From Deltaproteobacteria bacterium (GTDB lineage: Bacteria; Myxococcota_A; UBA9042; PHBI01; JACKFB01), in assembly GCA_020632695.1 (NCBI GenBank), contig JACKFB010000004.1, forward strand, positions 124,001 to 188,000: 64,000 nt of DNA. Reading direction: 5' to 3'. The notes under the pieces were generated by a model that worked only from the letters and a program-made list of their open reading frames with translations, searched no databases and was not told where the DNA came from. Of this stretch, positions 19,901 to 28,734 are shown in pieces; within the stretch, counting starts at the first letter, position 1; each line of letters starts with the position of its first letter. The translations under genes and the position numbers were made by a program.

Positions 19901-21271
19901 TTCCCGACCGGCTTCTTCTGCACCAAGCCCGGCATGGTCGAGGTGCCCTACCGCTTCTGCTCCGACGAGTACAACTCGGCGTCGCCCACCTGCCAGACCC
20001 GGGACGAGGGCGCCGACGGGTTCGAGATCGTCATGAACAGCATGGACGACTACGAGGCCTACTGGCCCTTCGTCGCCTACAAGCGCGACAGCGATCTCTT
20101 CGATCCGGCCGGGACGTACTACAGCTGGGTGTTCGGCCAGGAGCTCCAGTGGCGCAAGCACTTCGAGCACTGGGCCTACAACTACGCCCGCTACAACCGC
20201 GACGGCTGGTGGGAGAAGAAGTTCGGCGTGCCGTGGCACATGGACGTCAACGGCGGCCTGGGCGACACCCTGGCGGCCCAGGAGATCTTCACGAAGATGG
20301 CCAACATCTTCGGGCGGCCCTCCGACGCCTACTACGCCTGGAACGTCCAGGACGGCCAGTACGAGCCGGCGGTCGGCAACGGCAAGAACCAGTACTGCAA
20401 CTTCATCCAGATCCGCGAGGATGTCGGCGGCCGCCCCATCTATCCCGGCTACGACTTCGACGGCTACCTCTACACCCCGGCGCGCGCGGGCACCTTCTAC
20501 GACCGCCTCATCGCGCTCCAGGTGATGACCTACCCGCAGATGATCTTCGTGCGCGGCGCGGACACCACCTCGTCGATCCAGCGCTTCCGCCTGAACTTCG
20601 CCGACGTGTGGCCCCAGCGCATGCAGAACCTCTTCTCCTCGCTGCTCACCAGCGAGCCGGTGGGCATGGGCTGGTGCCTCGAGCACGAGGGCGGTCCGGC
20701 CCCGACGCTGGCCAACGGCTGCGCCGGCTCGGGGACGCCGGTGCGCATCAAGGAGCGCAAGTGGTTCGGCACCCCCGAGGAGCTGGACGCCTACTACGCC
20801 AACTGCGAGCCGGTGCAGCCCGAGCCGGAGTACAGCTTCCCCACCACCCAGTTCCGCCTGCCGGCGCTGGCGATGCTCTACGGCATCACGTGGATGAGCC
20901 GGAACTTCGACCGCACCTTCGTGGATCGCACCCGCCTGTGGCTCAAGGGTGACGGCTCCGAGGTGGCGATGGGACCGGACTTCGAGGTGGTCGAGTACGC
21001 CGATCCGCTCTCCGGCAAGATCTACCGCGCCGCCTACGATCCCGCCGAGACCGACCCCTTCGCGAAGCTGACGCCCCGCGAGATGGTCCCCGACGCGGCG
21101 GTCGAGCCCCACGGCAACCTCTACTGGCCGTCTGCGCGCCTGCTCGCGCTGGCCAACCAGCGGAAGCCCGAAGCGCTCGGCGACAACTACCACTTCAGCG
21201 AGCTGCAGCAGCTCGTCGGCCGGCTGGAGATCATCCGCGGCCTCTACCGGCGCTTCGACTTCGACTTCTAG
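16901..21271 (+). CDS. giant metzincin-type zinc metalloprotease lipoprotein (paralog 2)
   Basis: A 1,456-residue lipoprotein (signal peptide 1-39, lipobox FGGC, Cys40) paralogous to the preceding gene. The mature N-termini align (DRVQPNLLDKSMFSGEWYLL against NRTSPDKIDKRLFEGAWLFV), and both share the zinc site and C-terminal architecture. Here the zinc motif HEVGHNMGLRH lies at 800-810 (Glu801) and the Met-turn SVMEYG at Met865. It lacks the DUF4397-like repeats and has fewer Cys-rich insertions, with Cys clusters at about 690-730 and 985-1035. The start ATG is 11 bases after the previous stop, and the Shine-Dalgarno AGGAG overlaps that TAG, so the two are made from one message. A hairpin follows the stop. 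Confidence 0.82.
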   Translation: MTFTPDTWTARMTRSLHKARILALATLSMSALAAASFGGCASPDTIDRVQPNLLDKSMFSGEWYLLDTVVKAPFASAYAFKGVQSDLLRGTWEIEQDYLYFYRTYEFVDGVESQGIKSDTDTPLLDEDGNPVTFQKQLPDGTTVTATRYVFRSSPLARFPISEHVDVRRSYNTLTGEESNVIVEDSDEKFWWERKSMRVDFGKDSGGSQARISGQFSLGSVYEGEVGPDEIKLRVLEGGDYIDFVVKAWLTAPSVYFSGFGWVPTCLFYPWYTGGYYECNTEELQIRTAFMRVPQENSYQPFDYNDQMLGKFGFFRAERADYDTYYGITYKDAARQIQRFRIWDEYVTGADGRLDYSQMTPKPIVYYLSPDYPRELVPGALDLADQWNQPFVETVRALKDPSFNGRMFVLCENTTAEAEAARAADPNALIAETDPSICKDMDKPRYLGDLRYNMLVSVNEPTQVGLYGYGPAHSDPLTGETVVAYAWMYTANIRQGAQTAMDMIEYEAGVQSFRDITQAGNITQKIKAGTIQHNQNGPRSLTMEQALTAASTVMEPGVAETLSTVGLPSTDTNLAQAALARLDGTTEYDALLWKNAEMAAVAGLPVENLDKVEDPDGFLRSIVHPTSMATEDFILWKQQQDVSLGRQAICMGEQFDDTFRGLGLEYKSEYDKAVCDGLAGATDLTFDFSAFNEPGASCASSDSVCTGKQVCTALEQGEVSGKYCMTPCNVGDLLDQLRKQIRQVNAIDPGDYWDPNALYSDVKDDRVRRSQLAVREIIEQVRDRIFIETQDRMWSTVALHEVGHNMGLRHNFASSTDALNYFPDYWALKGFVGSDGQYHAKNLWQRDTNDQVVSRIREYQQNSVMEYGSGFNARYRGLGAYDHAAIHFGYGGLLHVFAQPPDMAELEAEGYLSEPEDDDPSNYPVTNVGRELPLARAFRKIHHTNYPNVFGSVAAMEDRTMVPWQDLIATGADGQPKECSFLDNAYKSSVCGESGSYCQAFPTGFFCTKPGMVEVPYRFCSDEYNSASPTCQTRDEGADGFEIVMNSMDDYEAYWPFVAYKRDSDLFDPAGTYYSWVFGQELQWRKHFEHWAYNYARYNRDGWWEKKFGVPWHMDVNGGLGDTLAAQEIFTKMANIFGRPSDAYYAWNVQDGQYEPAVGNGKNQYCNFIQIREDVGGRPIYPGYDFDGYLYTPARAGTFYDRLIALQVMTYPQMIFVRGADTTSSIQRFRLNFADVWPQRMQNLFSSLLTSEPVGMGWCLEHEGGPAPTLANGCAGSGTPVRIKERKWFGTPEELDAYYANCEPVQPEPEYSFPTTQFRLPALAMLYGITWMSRNFDRTFVDRTRLWLKGDGSEVAMGPDFEVVEYADPLSGKIYRAAYDPAETDPFAKLTPREMVPDAAVEPHGNLYWPSARLLALANQRKPEALGDNYHFSELQQLVGRLEIIRGLYRRFDFDF

Positions 21272-21297
21272 TCGCGCTCGAGCGCTGCTGAGACCAC

Positions 21298-21333
21298 CGA
21301 CGGCCCCGCCCTCATCCGAGCGCGGGGCCGTCG
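21298..21333 (+). terminator. hairpin after the metzincin operon
   Basis: CGACGGCCCCGC (21298-21309) pairs perfectly with GCGGGGCCGTCG (21322-21333), a 12-bp G+C-rich stem with a 12-base loop, 27 bases after the stop. No T-tract follows, so termination efficiency is uncertain. Confidence 0.5.
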
Positions 21334-21361
21334 CGTCTCGGGCCCCCGCTCGTCGCACCCC

Positions 21362-21390
21362 ATGACAGCGCCGCGGGGCTCTGCTAGGTA
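21362..21390 (+). promoter_or_regulatory. candidate promoter of proS-pyrF-rlmB
   Basis: ATGACA at 21362-21367, a 17-base spacer and TAGGTA at 21385-21390 preceded by TG one base upstream (extended -10). It lies about 58 bases before the proS start. Confidence 0.55.
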
Positions 21391-21448
21391 GGCGGCGGGC
21401 CCGGCCGAGATGACAGCGGCCCGCCTGGCTCCAGTCCGGAGGTTCCCG

Positions 21449-23164
21449 ATGCGCATGACGGTCCTTCACGCTCCCACGCTGCGGGACGCGCCTCGCGAGG
21501 CCGAGGTGGTGAGCCACCAGCTCCTGGTCCGCGCGGGCTACATCCGCCAGCTCGCCGCAGGCATCTACAACCTCCTGCCGCTCGGCTTGCGGACCGTCTC
21601 GCGCATCGCCCGCATCGTCCGCGAGGAGATGGACGGCGCCGGCGCCCAGGAGGTGCTGATGCCCGCCGTGCAGCCGGCCGAGCTGTGGCAGGAGTCCGGA
21701 CGCTGGCAGAAGTACGGCCCCGAGCTCCTGCGCCTCAAGGACCGCAAGGGCAATGACTTCTGCCTGGGCCCCACCCACGAGGAGGTCATCGTCGACATCG
21801 TGCGCAGCGACATCCGCTCGTATCGGCAGCTCCCGGTGAACCTCTACCAGATCCAGGCGAAGTTCCGTGACGAGCTGCGCCCCCGCGCCGGGCTCATGCG
21901 CGGGCGTGAGTTCATGATGAAGGACGCCTACTCCTTCGACGTGGACGAGGCTGGGGCGACCCGCAGCTACGAGGCGATGTACGCCGCCTACGAGCGCATC
22001 TTCACCCGCTGCGGCCTGGACTTCCGGGCGGTCGAGGCCGACACCGGCAACATCGGCGGCAGCCTGTCCCACGAGTTCCAGGTGCTGGCGGAGACCGGCG
22101 AGGACGCCATCGTGAGCTGCGACAGCTGCCAGTACACGGCGAACGTCGAGCTGGCCGCCATCGGCGGGCTGCCCGGACCGTGGCAGGCGACTGGCGCCAC
22201 GCCCGCGCCCGAGCCGGTGTCGACGCCGGGCAAGCGCACCATCGAGGAGGTGTGCGCCTTCCTCTCGGTGCCGCCCGACGCCCTGGTCAAGACGCTGGTC
22301 CTGGAGGTCGACGGCAGCCCGTGGCTGGCGCTGGTGCGTGGCGACCGCGAGCTGAACCTCATCAAGGCGCGCAAGGCCCTGGGAGCGACCGAGCTGGCGC
22401 TCGCCGGCGACGAGCTGGTCCGCTCGGTGACCGGCGCCCCGACCGGGTTCGCCGGCCCCGTGGGCCTCGAGGTGCCGGTGCTGGCCGATCCCGAGGTCAT
22501 GGCCATGCCGGCGGCGGTCACCGGCGGCAACGCGGCCGACCTGCACCTGCGCGGCGTGGTCCCGGGCGTCCACTTCGCCGCCACCCGGAGCGTGGACATC
22601 CGCATGGCCGAGGACGGCGACCGCTGCCCCCGCTGCGACGGCCACCTGCGCGCCTTCCGGGGCATCGAGGTGGGGCACGTCTTCTACCTGGGCACCCGCT
22701 ACTCCGAGCCCATGGGCTGCACCTTCCTGGACCAGGAGGGCAAGGAGCGGCCCATGGAGATGGGCTGCTACGGCATCGGCGTGACCCGGATCATGGCGGC
22801 CGCGATCGAGCAGAACCACGACGAGCGCGGGATCGTGTGGCCGCTGCCCCTGGCGCCCTTCCAGGTCATCGTCATCCCGCTGGCCAAGCCCGAGGAGCCC
22901 ATCTGGGAGGCGGCGGAGAGCCTCTACGACCAGCTCCGAGCCCAGGGCGTCGACGTGGTCTTCGACGACCGCCGGGACCGGCCGGGCGCCAAGTTCGCCG
23001 ACGCCGATCTCATCGGCTTCCCCCTGCAGATCGTGATGGGCAAGCGCACCTTCGACGCGGGCCAGGCCGAGCTGAAGGACCGCGCCAGCGGCGAGACCAC
23101 CCTCGTGGCCTTGGACGACCTGGCCGCCGAGGTCGCCGCCCGCATCAGCGCCGCCCCGCAATGA
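21449..23164 (+). CDS. proS: prolyl-tRNA synthetase, bacterial type with editing insertion
   Basis: Charges tRNA-Pro. The 571-residue product has the class II core: motif 2 FRDELRPRAGLMRGREFMMK near residues 140-160, and motif 3 GCYGIGVTRIMAAAIEQNHD near 440. The editing insertion, which hydrolyses Ala-tRNA-Pro, lies between them at about 220-400, and the anticodon-binding domain at the end (FDDRRDRPGAKFADADLIG). ATG 21449 is chosen because GGAGG lies 7-8 bases upstream; the frame is open a further 13 codons. The stop overlaps the pyrF start (ATGA). Confidence 0.96.
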   Translation: MRMTVLHAPTLRDAPREAEVVSHQLLVRAGYIRQLAAGIYNLLPLGLRTVSRIARIVREEMDGAGAQEVLMPAVQPAELWQESGRWQKYGPELLRLKDRKGNDFCLGPTHEEVIVDIVRSDIRSYRQLPVNLYQIQAKFRDELRPRAGLMRGREFMMKDAYSFDVDEAGATRSYEAMYAAYERIFTRCGLDFRAVEADTGNIGGSLSHEFQVLAETGEDAIVSCDSCQYTANVELAAIGGLPGPWQATGATPAPEPVSTPGKRTIEEVCAFLSVPPDALVKTLVLEVDGSPWLALVRGDRELNLIKARKALGATELALAGDELVRSVTGAPTGFAGPVGLEVPVLADPEVMAMPAAVTGGNAADLHLRGVVPGVHFAATRSVDIRMAEDGDRCPRCDGHLRAFRGIEVGHVFYLGTRYSEPMGCTFLDQEGKERPMEMGCYGIGVTRIMAAAIEQNHDERGIVWPLPLAPFQVIVIPLAKPEEPIWEAAESLYDQLRAQGVDVVFDDRRDRPGAKFADADLIGFPLQIVMGKRTFDAGQAELKDRASGETTLVALDDLAAEVAARISAAPQ

Positions 23165-23871
23165 GCGCCGGTCTCACCCCCACCGACCGCCTCATCGTCG
23201 CGTTGGACGCGCCCGATGGCGACGCGGCGCGCGCGCTCATCGCCGAGCTGCGCGGGACGCTGACCTGGTTCAAGGTCGGGATGACGCTCTACTACGGCGC
23301 CGGCCGGGCCATCGTCGACGAGCTGGTGGCCTCGGGCGAGCGCGTCTTCCTCGATCTGAAGTGTCACGACATCCCGCACCAGGTCGAGGGCGCCGTGCGG
23401 GGGCTGGCCCAGCTCGGGGTGGCGCTGGTGACGGTGCACACCGGCGGCGGCCCGGCCATGCTCGAGGCGGCGGCGCGCGCGGTGGAGGGGACCAGCACCC
23501 GGGTGCTCGGCGTCACGGTGCTGACCAGCCTCGACGCCGACGCGCTGGCGGCTGTGGGCATCGTGCGCGATCCCGGCGAGCTGGTGCTGGAGCGCGCCCG
23601 TCTGGCCGCGGTGTGTGGCCTGCACGGCGTGGTCGCGTCCCCCCAGGAGGCGCGGGCGCTCCGGGCGGCGCTGCCCGCCGGCTTCGAGATCGTCACGCCC
23701 GGGATCCGACCGGCCTCCGCGCCCGCCGACGACCAGCGCCGCACGGCGACGCCTGCGCAGGCGATCCGCGCGGGCGCCACCCGGCTGGTGGTCGGGCGCC
23801 CCATCACCACGGCCTGCGAGCCGGCGATGGCCGCCCGGGCGCTGCTGCGCGAGATCGAGGCGGCGCGTTGA
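23161..23871 (+). CDS. pyrF: orotidine 5'-phosphate decarboxylase
   Basis: Last step of de novo UMP synthesis: decarboxylates OMP. The 236-residue TIM barrel starts LTPTDRLIVALDAPDG. It carries the catalytic DxKxxD-type motif in FLDLKCHDIPHQVEGA (about residues 64-79), and the phosphate-gripper region near the C-terminus (TPGIRP and RLVVGRPIT). Length and order match the bacterial class I enzyme. It is coupled to proS by a four-base overlap, and its own stop overlaps the TTG start of the methyltransferase gene. Confidence 0.96.
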   Translation: MSAGLTPTDRLIVALDAPDGDAARALIAELRGTLTWFKVGMTLYYGAGRAIVDELVASGERVFLDLKCHDIPHQVEGAVRGLAQLGVALVTVHTGGGPAMLEAAARAVEGTSTRVLGVTVLTSLDADALAAVGIVRDPGELVLERARLAAVCGLHGVVASPQEARALRAALPAGFEIVTPGIRPASAPADDQRRTATPAQAIRAGATRLVVGRPITTACEPAMAARALLREIEAAR

Positions 23872-24650
23872 GCCGGATCTACGGCCAGCACGCCATCGCC
23901 GAGCTGCTCGACAGCTCGCCCGACGCGATCGCCGCCATCGTGTGCCCGGAGGGCCCGCCCCGCCCGGAGGAGGCCGCCCTCATCGACCGTGCCCGGGCGC
24001 TGGGCATCGCGATCCGCCAGGACTCGTCGGCTTCGATGCGCCAGCGGGGCGGCGGGCGCGGCGGGGTGGGACTCGGCGCCGATCTGCGCGTCCCGCCCGC
24101 CCTCGATCCCTCGGAGCTGCGCGCCGAGCCCGGCCAGCCGCGGCTGGTCCTGCTGCTGGACGGCGTCACGGATCCACACAACCTGGGCGCGATCCTGCGG
24201 ACGGCGGCTGCCTTCGCCGCCGACGCGGTGTTCATCCCCAAGGACCGATCCGCGGCGCTCACCGACGCAGCCGTGCGCGCTTCCGCCGGCGGGGTGGCCC
24301 ACGTCCCGCTGACCCGCGTGACCAACCTCAGCCGCACCATCCGCACGCTCAAGGACCAGGGCTTCTGGGTGCTCGGCGCCCACGTGGACGAGGGGGTCGC
24401 CCTGTGGCAGGCCGATCTCTCGGGCCCGGTGGCCCTGGTGCTGGGGGCCGAGGGGGCGGGGCTGCGTCCGGGGGTGCTCAAGGCCTGCGACGGGGCGATC
24501 CAGCTCCCCATGCCGGGGCGGGTCAAGGCGCTGAACGTCAGTGTCTTCGCGGGGATCGCCTGCGCCGAGGTCATCCGCCAGCGCGGTGCGCACGAGGCCG
24601 CCGCCCGGGGTCGCGGGGCCGGAGAAAACCCCAAGATATCGACCGATTGA
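23868..24650 (+). CDS. rlmB: SpoU/TrmH-family 23S rRNA (Gm2251) 2'-O-methyltransferase
   Basis: An SPOUT-class RNA ribose methyltransferase; RlmB modifies a guanosine of the peptidyl-transferase P loop in 23S rRNA. The 260 residues begin SRIYGQHAIAELL, the RNA-binding L30e-like N-domain. The three SpoU motifs are all present: DGVTDPHNLGAILRTAAAF (about 101-119), LVLGAEGAGL (about 189) and IQLPMPGRVKALNVSVFAGI (about 210-229). The start is TTG 23868 inside the pyrF stop (TTGA), with GAGG upstream. The C-terminal 25 residues are Arg/Ala/Gly-rich and probably disordered. RlmB or a closely related TrmH-like enzyme; the exact target is inferred. Confidence 0.9.
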   Translation: MSRIYGQHAIAELLDSSPDAIAAIVCPEGPPRPEEAALIDRARALGIAIRQDSSASMRQRGGGRGGVGLGADLRVPPALDPSELRAEPGQPRLVLLLDGVTDPHNLGAILRTAAAFAADAVFIPKDRSAALTDAAVRASAGGVAHVPLTRVTNLSRTIRTLKDQGFWVLGAHVDEGVALWQADLSGPVALVLGAEGAGLRPGVLKACDGAIQLPMPGRVKALNVSVFAGIACAEVIRQRGAHEAAARGRGAGENPKISTD

Positions 24651-24679
24651 AGCTGGTGGACGTGTGGGTCAGAACCCGG

Positions 24680-24708
24680 TTGACACACCCCCGACCGTCT
24701 CGTATAAG
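24680..24708 (+). promoter_or_regulatory. strong sigma70 promoter of the tRNA-tuf operon
   Basis: TTGACA (24680-24685), a 17-base spacer and TATAAG (24703-24708): near-consensus, 60 bases before the first tRNA. It is the best promoter in the window and fits a highly expressed tRNA/tuf transcript. Confidence 0.82.
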
Positions 24709-24767
24709 GCGGAGCCCTTCGACCGGGAGCCCCGGAAGCAGGCCACCGGCTGGAGGCATCTACCTGG

Positions 24768-24843
24768 GCTGACGTAGCTCAATTGGTAGAGCAGCTGATT
24801 TGTAATCAGCAGGTTGCGGGTTCAAGTCCCACCGTCAGCTCCA
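24768..24843 (+). tRNA. tRNA-Thr (anticodon UGU)
   Basis: A 76-base cloverleaf with encoded CCA. Acceptor arms GCTGACG / CGTCAGC, anticodon arm GCTGA-TTTGTAA-TCAGC, T loop TTCAAGT. First of four tRNAs in the order Thr-Tyr-Gly-Thr before tuf, the same order as thrU-tyrU-glyT-thrT-tufB in E. coli. Confidence 0.97.
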
Positions 24844-24893
24844 GAGCTGAGCGTTCTTTCAAAGTGTTGGGTCCTTGCTGATGGCACCCGTGG

Positions 24894-24979
<86 letters not shown>

Positions 24980-25012
24980 GGAGCTCCTCTGCGGCCCGAG
25001 CCATGCGCACGT

Positions 25013-25088
25013 GCGGGAATAGCTCAGTTGGTAGAGCATCAGCCTTCCAAGCTGAGGGTCGCGAGTTCGAGCCTCGTTTCCCGCTCCA
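25013..25088 (+). tRNA. tRNA-Gly (anticodon UCC)
   Basis: A 76-base cloverleaf: acceptor GCGGGAA / TTCCCGC, anticodon arm TCAGC-CTTCCAA-GCTGA, T loop TTCGAGC, discriminator T and encoded CCA. Confidence 0.97.
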
Positions 25089-25134
25089 ACCGGGAACCGG
25101 GGCGCACGGAGCGGGCCGCAGGGGGATCCTTTCT

Positions 25135-25209
<75 letters not shown>

Positions 25210-25370
25210 AGCGAGCGGTACCCATAGGAGGGGCCACTCGAACCAGTGTGTGGGCCCTGAGCGGCGTTATCGGCCGCAGCATCGTCACAGTTCGTTTCAA
25301 CAAGCAGGTCGACAGCCGATGGGCCCGCGGTCCGCGGGACGCGCGGCACCTCCGCAGAGGGAGTTTCGAG

Positions 25371-26567
<1,197 letters not shown>

Positions 26568-26596
26568 CAACCGGTCGGTGGTTCCAGCGTGAAGGA

Positions 26597-26625
26597 CCGG
26601 GGTCGTCCCAATGGGGCGACCCCGG
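26597..26625 (+). terminator. hairpin between tuf and rpmG
   Basis: CCGGGGTCGTCCC (26597-26609) pairs with GGGGCGACCCCGG (26613-26625) with one wobble pair and a three-base loop. No T-tract follows; it may attenuate transcription or mark mRNA processing rather than end the operon. Confidence 0.45.
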
Positions 26626-26650
26626 ACCCATGACTCGAGGAGAGTGAGAG

Positions 26651-26830
26651 ATGGCCAAGAAGGGCAACCGGGTGATCATCACCCTCGAGTGCACGGAGGC
26701 GCGGCCGCTCGGCCAGACGCCCAGCCGCTACACGACGATGAAGAACAAGAAGAACACGCCGAAGCGGATCGAGCTCAAGAAGTACAACCCCTCGCTGCAG
26801 CGCCACACGCTCCATCGCGAGATCAAGTAG
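26651..26830 (+). CDS. rpmG: 50S ribosomal protein L33, zinc-free form
   Basis: Small 50S protein near the E site. The 59 residues begin MAKKGNRVIITLECTEARP and keep the family core YTTMKNKKNTPKRIELKKYN and HTLHREIK. Usual L33 of the zinc type has two CxxC pairs. Here only the first Cys (residue 14) remains and the second pair is replaced by NPSL, so zinc binding is not expected; this is the C-minus paralog type often made under zinc limitation. AGAGTGAGAG lies just before the ATG. tuf-rpmG-(tRNA-Trp)-secE-nusG is the usual order. Confidence 0.93.
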   Translation: MAKKGNRVIITLECTEARPLGQTPSRYTTMKNKKNTPKRIELKKYNPSLQRHTLHREIK

Positions 26831-26928
26831 GCCTGCCCGCCCGGGCGATTGGCCCGGGTGCTGGAGCGACGGGAAGCGCCGCGAACCCTACGCGCACAGG
26901 GGTCGAGGCGCTTCGGCACGAAAAGTGC

Positions 26929-26958
26929 TTGACAGTGTCGGAGGCGCCTCCGTACAGT
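26929..26958 (+). promoter_or_regulatory. candidate sigma70 promoter for tRNA-Trp-secE-nusG
   Basis: TTGACA (26929-26934), an 18-base spacer and TACAGT (26953-26958), 54 bases before tRNA-Trp. The -35 is perfect; the spacing is slightly long. Confidence 0.58.
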
Positions 26959-27012
26959 GCGCGCCCCTTGGGTCGTCGGCTCGCGGCTGAAACGCGGACC
27001 GGGGAACGCTGT

Positions 27013-27089
27013 AGGCCAGTAGCTCTAATTGGTAGAGCATCGGACTCCAAATCCGAGGGTTGTAGGTTCGAGCCCTACCTGGCCTGCCA
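27013..27089 (+). tRNA. tRNA-Trp (anticodon CCA)
   Basis: A 77-base cloverleaf: acceptor AGGCCAG / CTGGCCT, anticodon arm TCGGA-CTCCAAA-TCCGA, T loop TTCGAGC, discriminator G and encoded CCA. Its place between rpmG and secE is conserved in many bacteria. Confidence 0.97.
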
Positions 27090-27184
27090 ATCATCATCTT
27101 CAGAGGAGCTCGGACCTCTCCGGTCGCTCGACGGCGGCCAGTCCAGGACTCGAGAACCCTCCACACACAGGGCACGGCCAGAAG

Positions 27185-27568
27185 ATGGGTGTCGCTCGTT
27201 ACGTGAACATGGCCTTCGTCGCTCTCGGTCTGCTCCTGTGGATCGTGACGTCGAGCTTCTACGGCTGGGCGATGGGCCTGGTGAGCGCGTCCGTGAATCG
27301 GCCCCTCATCGGCGTCAACTTCCGGCTTGCCGACCTGCTGGGGTTGCTGACGGCGATCGCGGTCACCTTCTACCTCCGCCGCCACGAGCGCGTCTCGACG
27401 TTCTCGATGGAGGTGGGCAACGAGCTGTCGAAGGTCACCTGGCCCACGTGGCAGGAGACCCGGCTCTCCACGATCGTCGTCATCGTGGTGACCATCGTCA
27501 TCGCCGCGATCCTCGGCTTGTTCGACTCCGTGTGGGCGTTCCTCTCTGCGCTCGTCTACAAGGTCTGA
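27185..27568 (+). CDS. secE: preprotein translocase subunit SecE
   Basis: Essential clamp of the SecYEG translocon in the inner membrane. A 127-residue protein with three predicted membrane segments: about 5-27, 40-60 and 100-122. The conserved amphipathic cytoplasmic helix and hinge lie before the last one (SMEVGNELSKVTWPTWQETR). Three segments are as in E. coli; many bacteria have only the last. ATG 27185 follows a GAAG tract. nusG follows at 46 bases. Confidence 0.95.
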   Translation: MGVARYVNMAFVALGLLLWIVTSSFYGWAMGLVSASVNRPLIGVNFRLADLLGLLTAIAVTFYLRRHERVSTFSMEVGNELSKVTWPTWQETRLSTIVVIVVTIVIAAILGLFDSVWAFLSALVYKV

Positions 27569-27614
27569 CCGGGCGCGGACGCCGCTGGCGGCGGATTCAC
27601 GAGGTATCTTCAAG

Positions 27615-28145
27615 ATGGCGATGAAATGGTACGCGGTCGGGACGTTCTCCGGCTTTGAGGCGCGCGCGAAGCAGCTCCTCCAAGAGAACATCAAGACCCA
27701 CGGGCTCGACGAGCGCTTCGGCGACGTGCTGGTCCCGACCGAGGAGGTCGTGGAGCTGCGCGGCGGTGCCAAGCGCACCGCCCAGCGCAAGCTGATGCCG
27801 GGCTACATGTTCGTGCAGATGGAGCTCGACGGCGAGACCTGGAACCTGGTCAAGAACACCCAGCGCATCACCGGCTTCATCGGTGATGACAAGCACCCCA
27901 AGCCCATCAGCGAGCGCGAGATCCAGAAGCTCACGCAGCAGGTGGAGGAGGGGAGCACCTACACGCGGCCCAGCATCGCCTTCGAGGAAGGCAACAACGT
28001 GCGCATCATCGACGGCCCCTTCCTGAACTTCAGCGGAGTGGTCGAAGAGGTGCTCGCCCAGAAGCAGAAGGTGCGCGTGCTGGTCAGCATCTTCGGCCGG
28101 GCCACCCCGGTCGAGCTCGACTTCATGCAGGTCGAGCGCATGTAG
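27615..28145 (+). CDS. nusG: transcription termination/antitermination factor NusG
   Basis: Binds RNA polymerase, stimulates elongation, and couples to Rho or to ribosomal S10. The 176 residues contain the NGN domain (KWYAVGTFSGFEARAKQLLQ, LMPGYMFVQMELDGETW, ITGFIGDDKHPKPIS) and a C-terminal KOW domain (VRIIDGPFLNFSGVVEEV). The family-typical end is PVELDFMQVERM. There is no extra domain. Confidence 0.97.
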   Translation: MAMKWYAVGTFSGFEARAKQLLQENIKTHGLDERFGDVLVPTEEVVELRGGAKRTAQRKLMPGYMFVQMELDGETWNLVKNTQRITGFIGDDKHPKPISEREIQKLTQQVEEGSTYTRPSIAFEEGNNVRIIDGPFLNFSGVVEEVLAQKQKVRVLVSIFGRATPVELDFMQVERM

Positions 28146-28220
28146 CAGGCGGCGTCGCCGCCGACGCGGAGACCGCGCGCCGCAGGACGCGAGCGGCGGT
28201 CCCGACGAGGAGCATCCCAG

Positions 28221-28646
28221 ATGGCTAAGAAAATCAGTGGCTACATCAAGCTCCAGGTCACCGGTGGCCAGGCGAATCCGTCGCCGCCGGTCGGTCCCGC
28301 GCTCGGTCAGCACGGCGTGAACATCATGCAGTTCTGCAAGGAGTTCAACGCCCGCACGCAGGCCCAGACGGGGACCGTCATCCCGGTGGTCATCACCGTG
28401 TATGCGGACCGCTCGTTCTCCTTCATCACCAAGACGCCGCCGGCGCCGGTGCTGCTGCTCAAGGCGGCGGGCATCAAGAAGGGCTCGCCGATCCCGAACC
28501 GCGTGAAGGTGGGCAAGGTGACCAGCGCGCAGGTGCGTGAGATCGCGGAGACGAAGCTCCCCGACCTCTACGCGAACGACCTCGACGCGGCGATGAAGAC
28601 CATCGCCGGCACCGCCCGCAGCATGGGCCTCGACATCATCCAGTAG
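28221..28646 (+). CDS. rplK: 50S ribosomal protein L11
   Basis: Builds the GTPase-associated centre with 23S helices 43-44. The 141 residues have the proline-containing N-domain helix (QANPSPPVGPALGQHGVNIM), which lies next to the thiostrepton pocket, and the RNA-binding C-domain (TSAQVREIAETKLPDLYAND). Length and sequence are standard. A GAGGAGC ribosome site precedes the ATG. Confidence 0.98.
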   Translation: MAKKISGYIKLQVTGGQANPSPPVGPALGQHGVNIMQFCKEFNARTQAQTGTVIPVVITVYADRSFSFITKTPPAPVLLLKAAGIKKGSPIPNRVKVGKVTSAQVREIAETKLPDLYANDLDAAMKTIAGTARSMGLDIIQ

Positions 28647-28734
28647 TTCGTCCGGACGCCCGCCCCAAGCGGCAGGCGCTCGGCACACCGGTGGGAGGGG
28701 TCTTCCCCGCATGCACCACCAGGAGCAGGTTTCG

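Noticed and set aside
16886..23161. A 2,091-codon open frame antisense to the second metzincin and proS
   Set aside because: It covers two well-supported sense genes and shows the same shadow composition.
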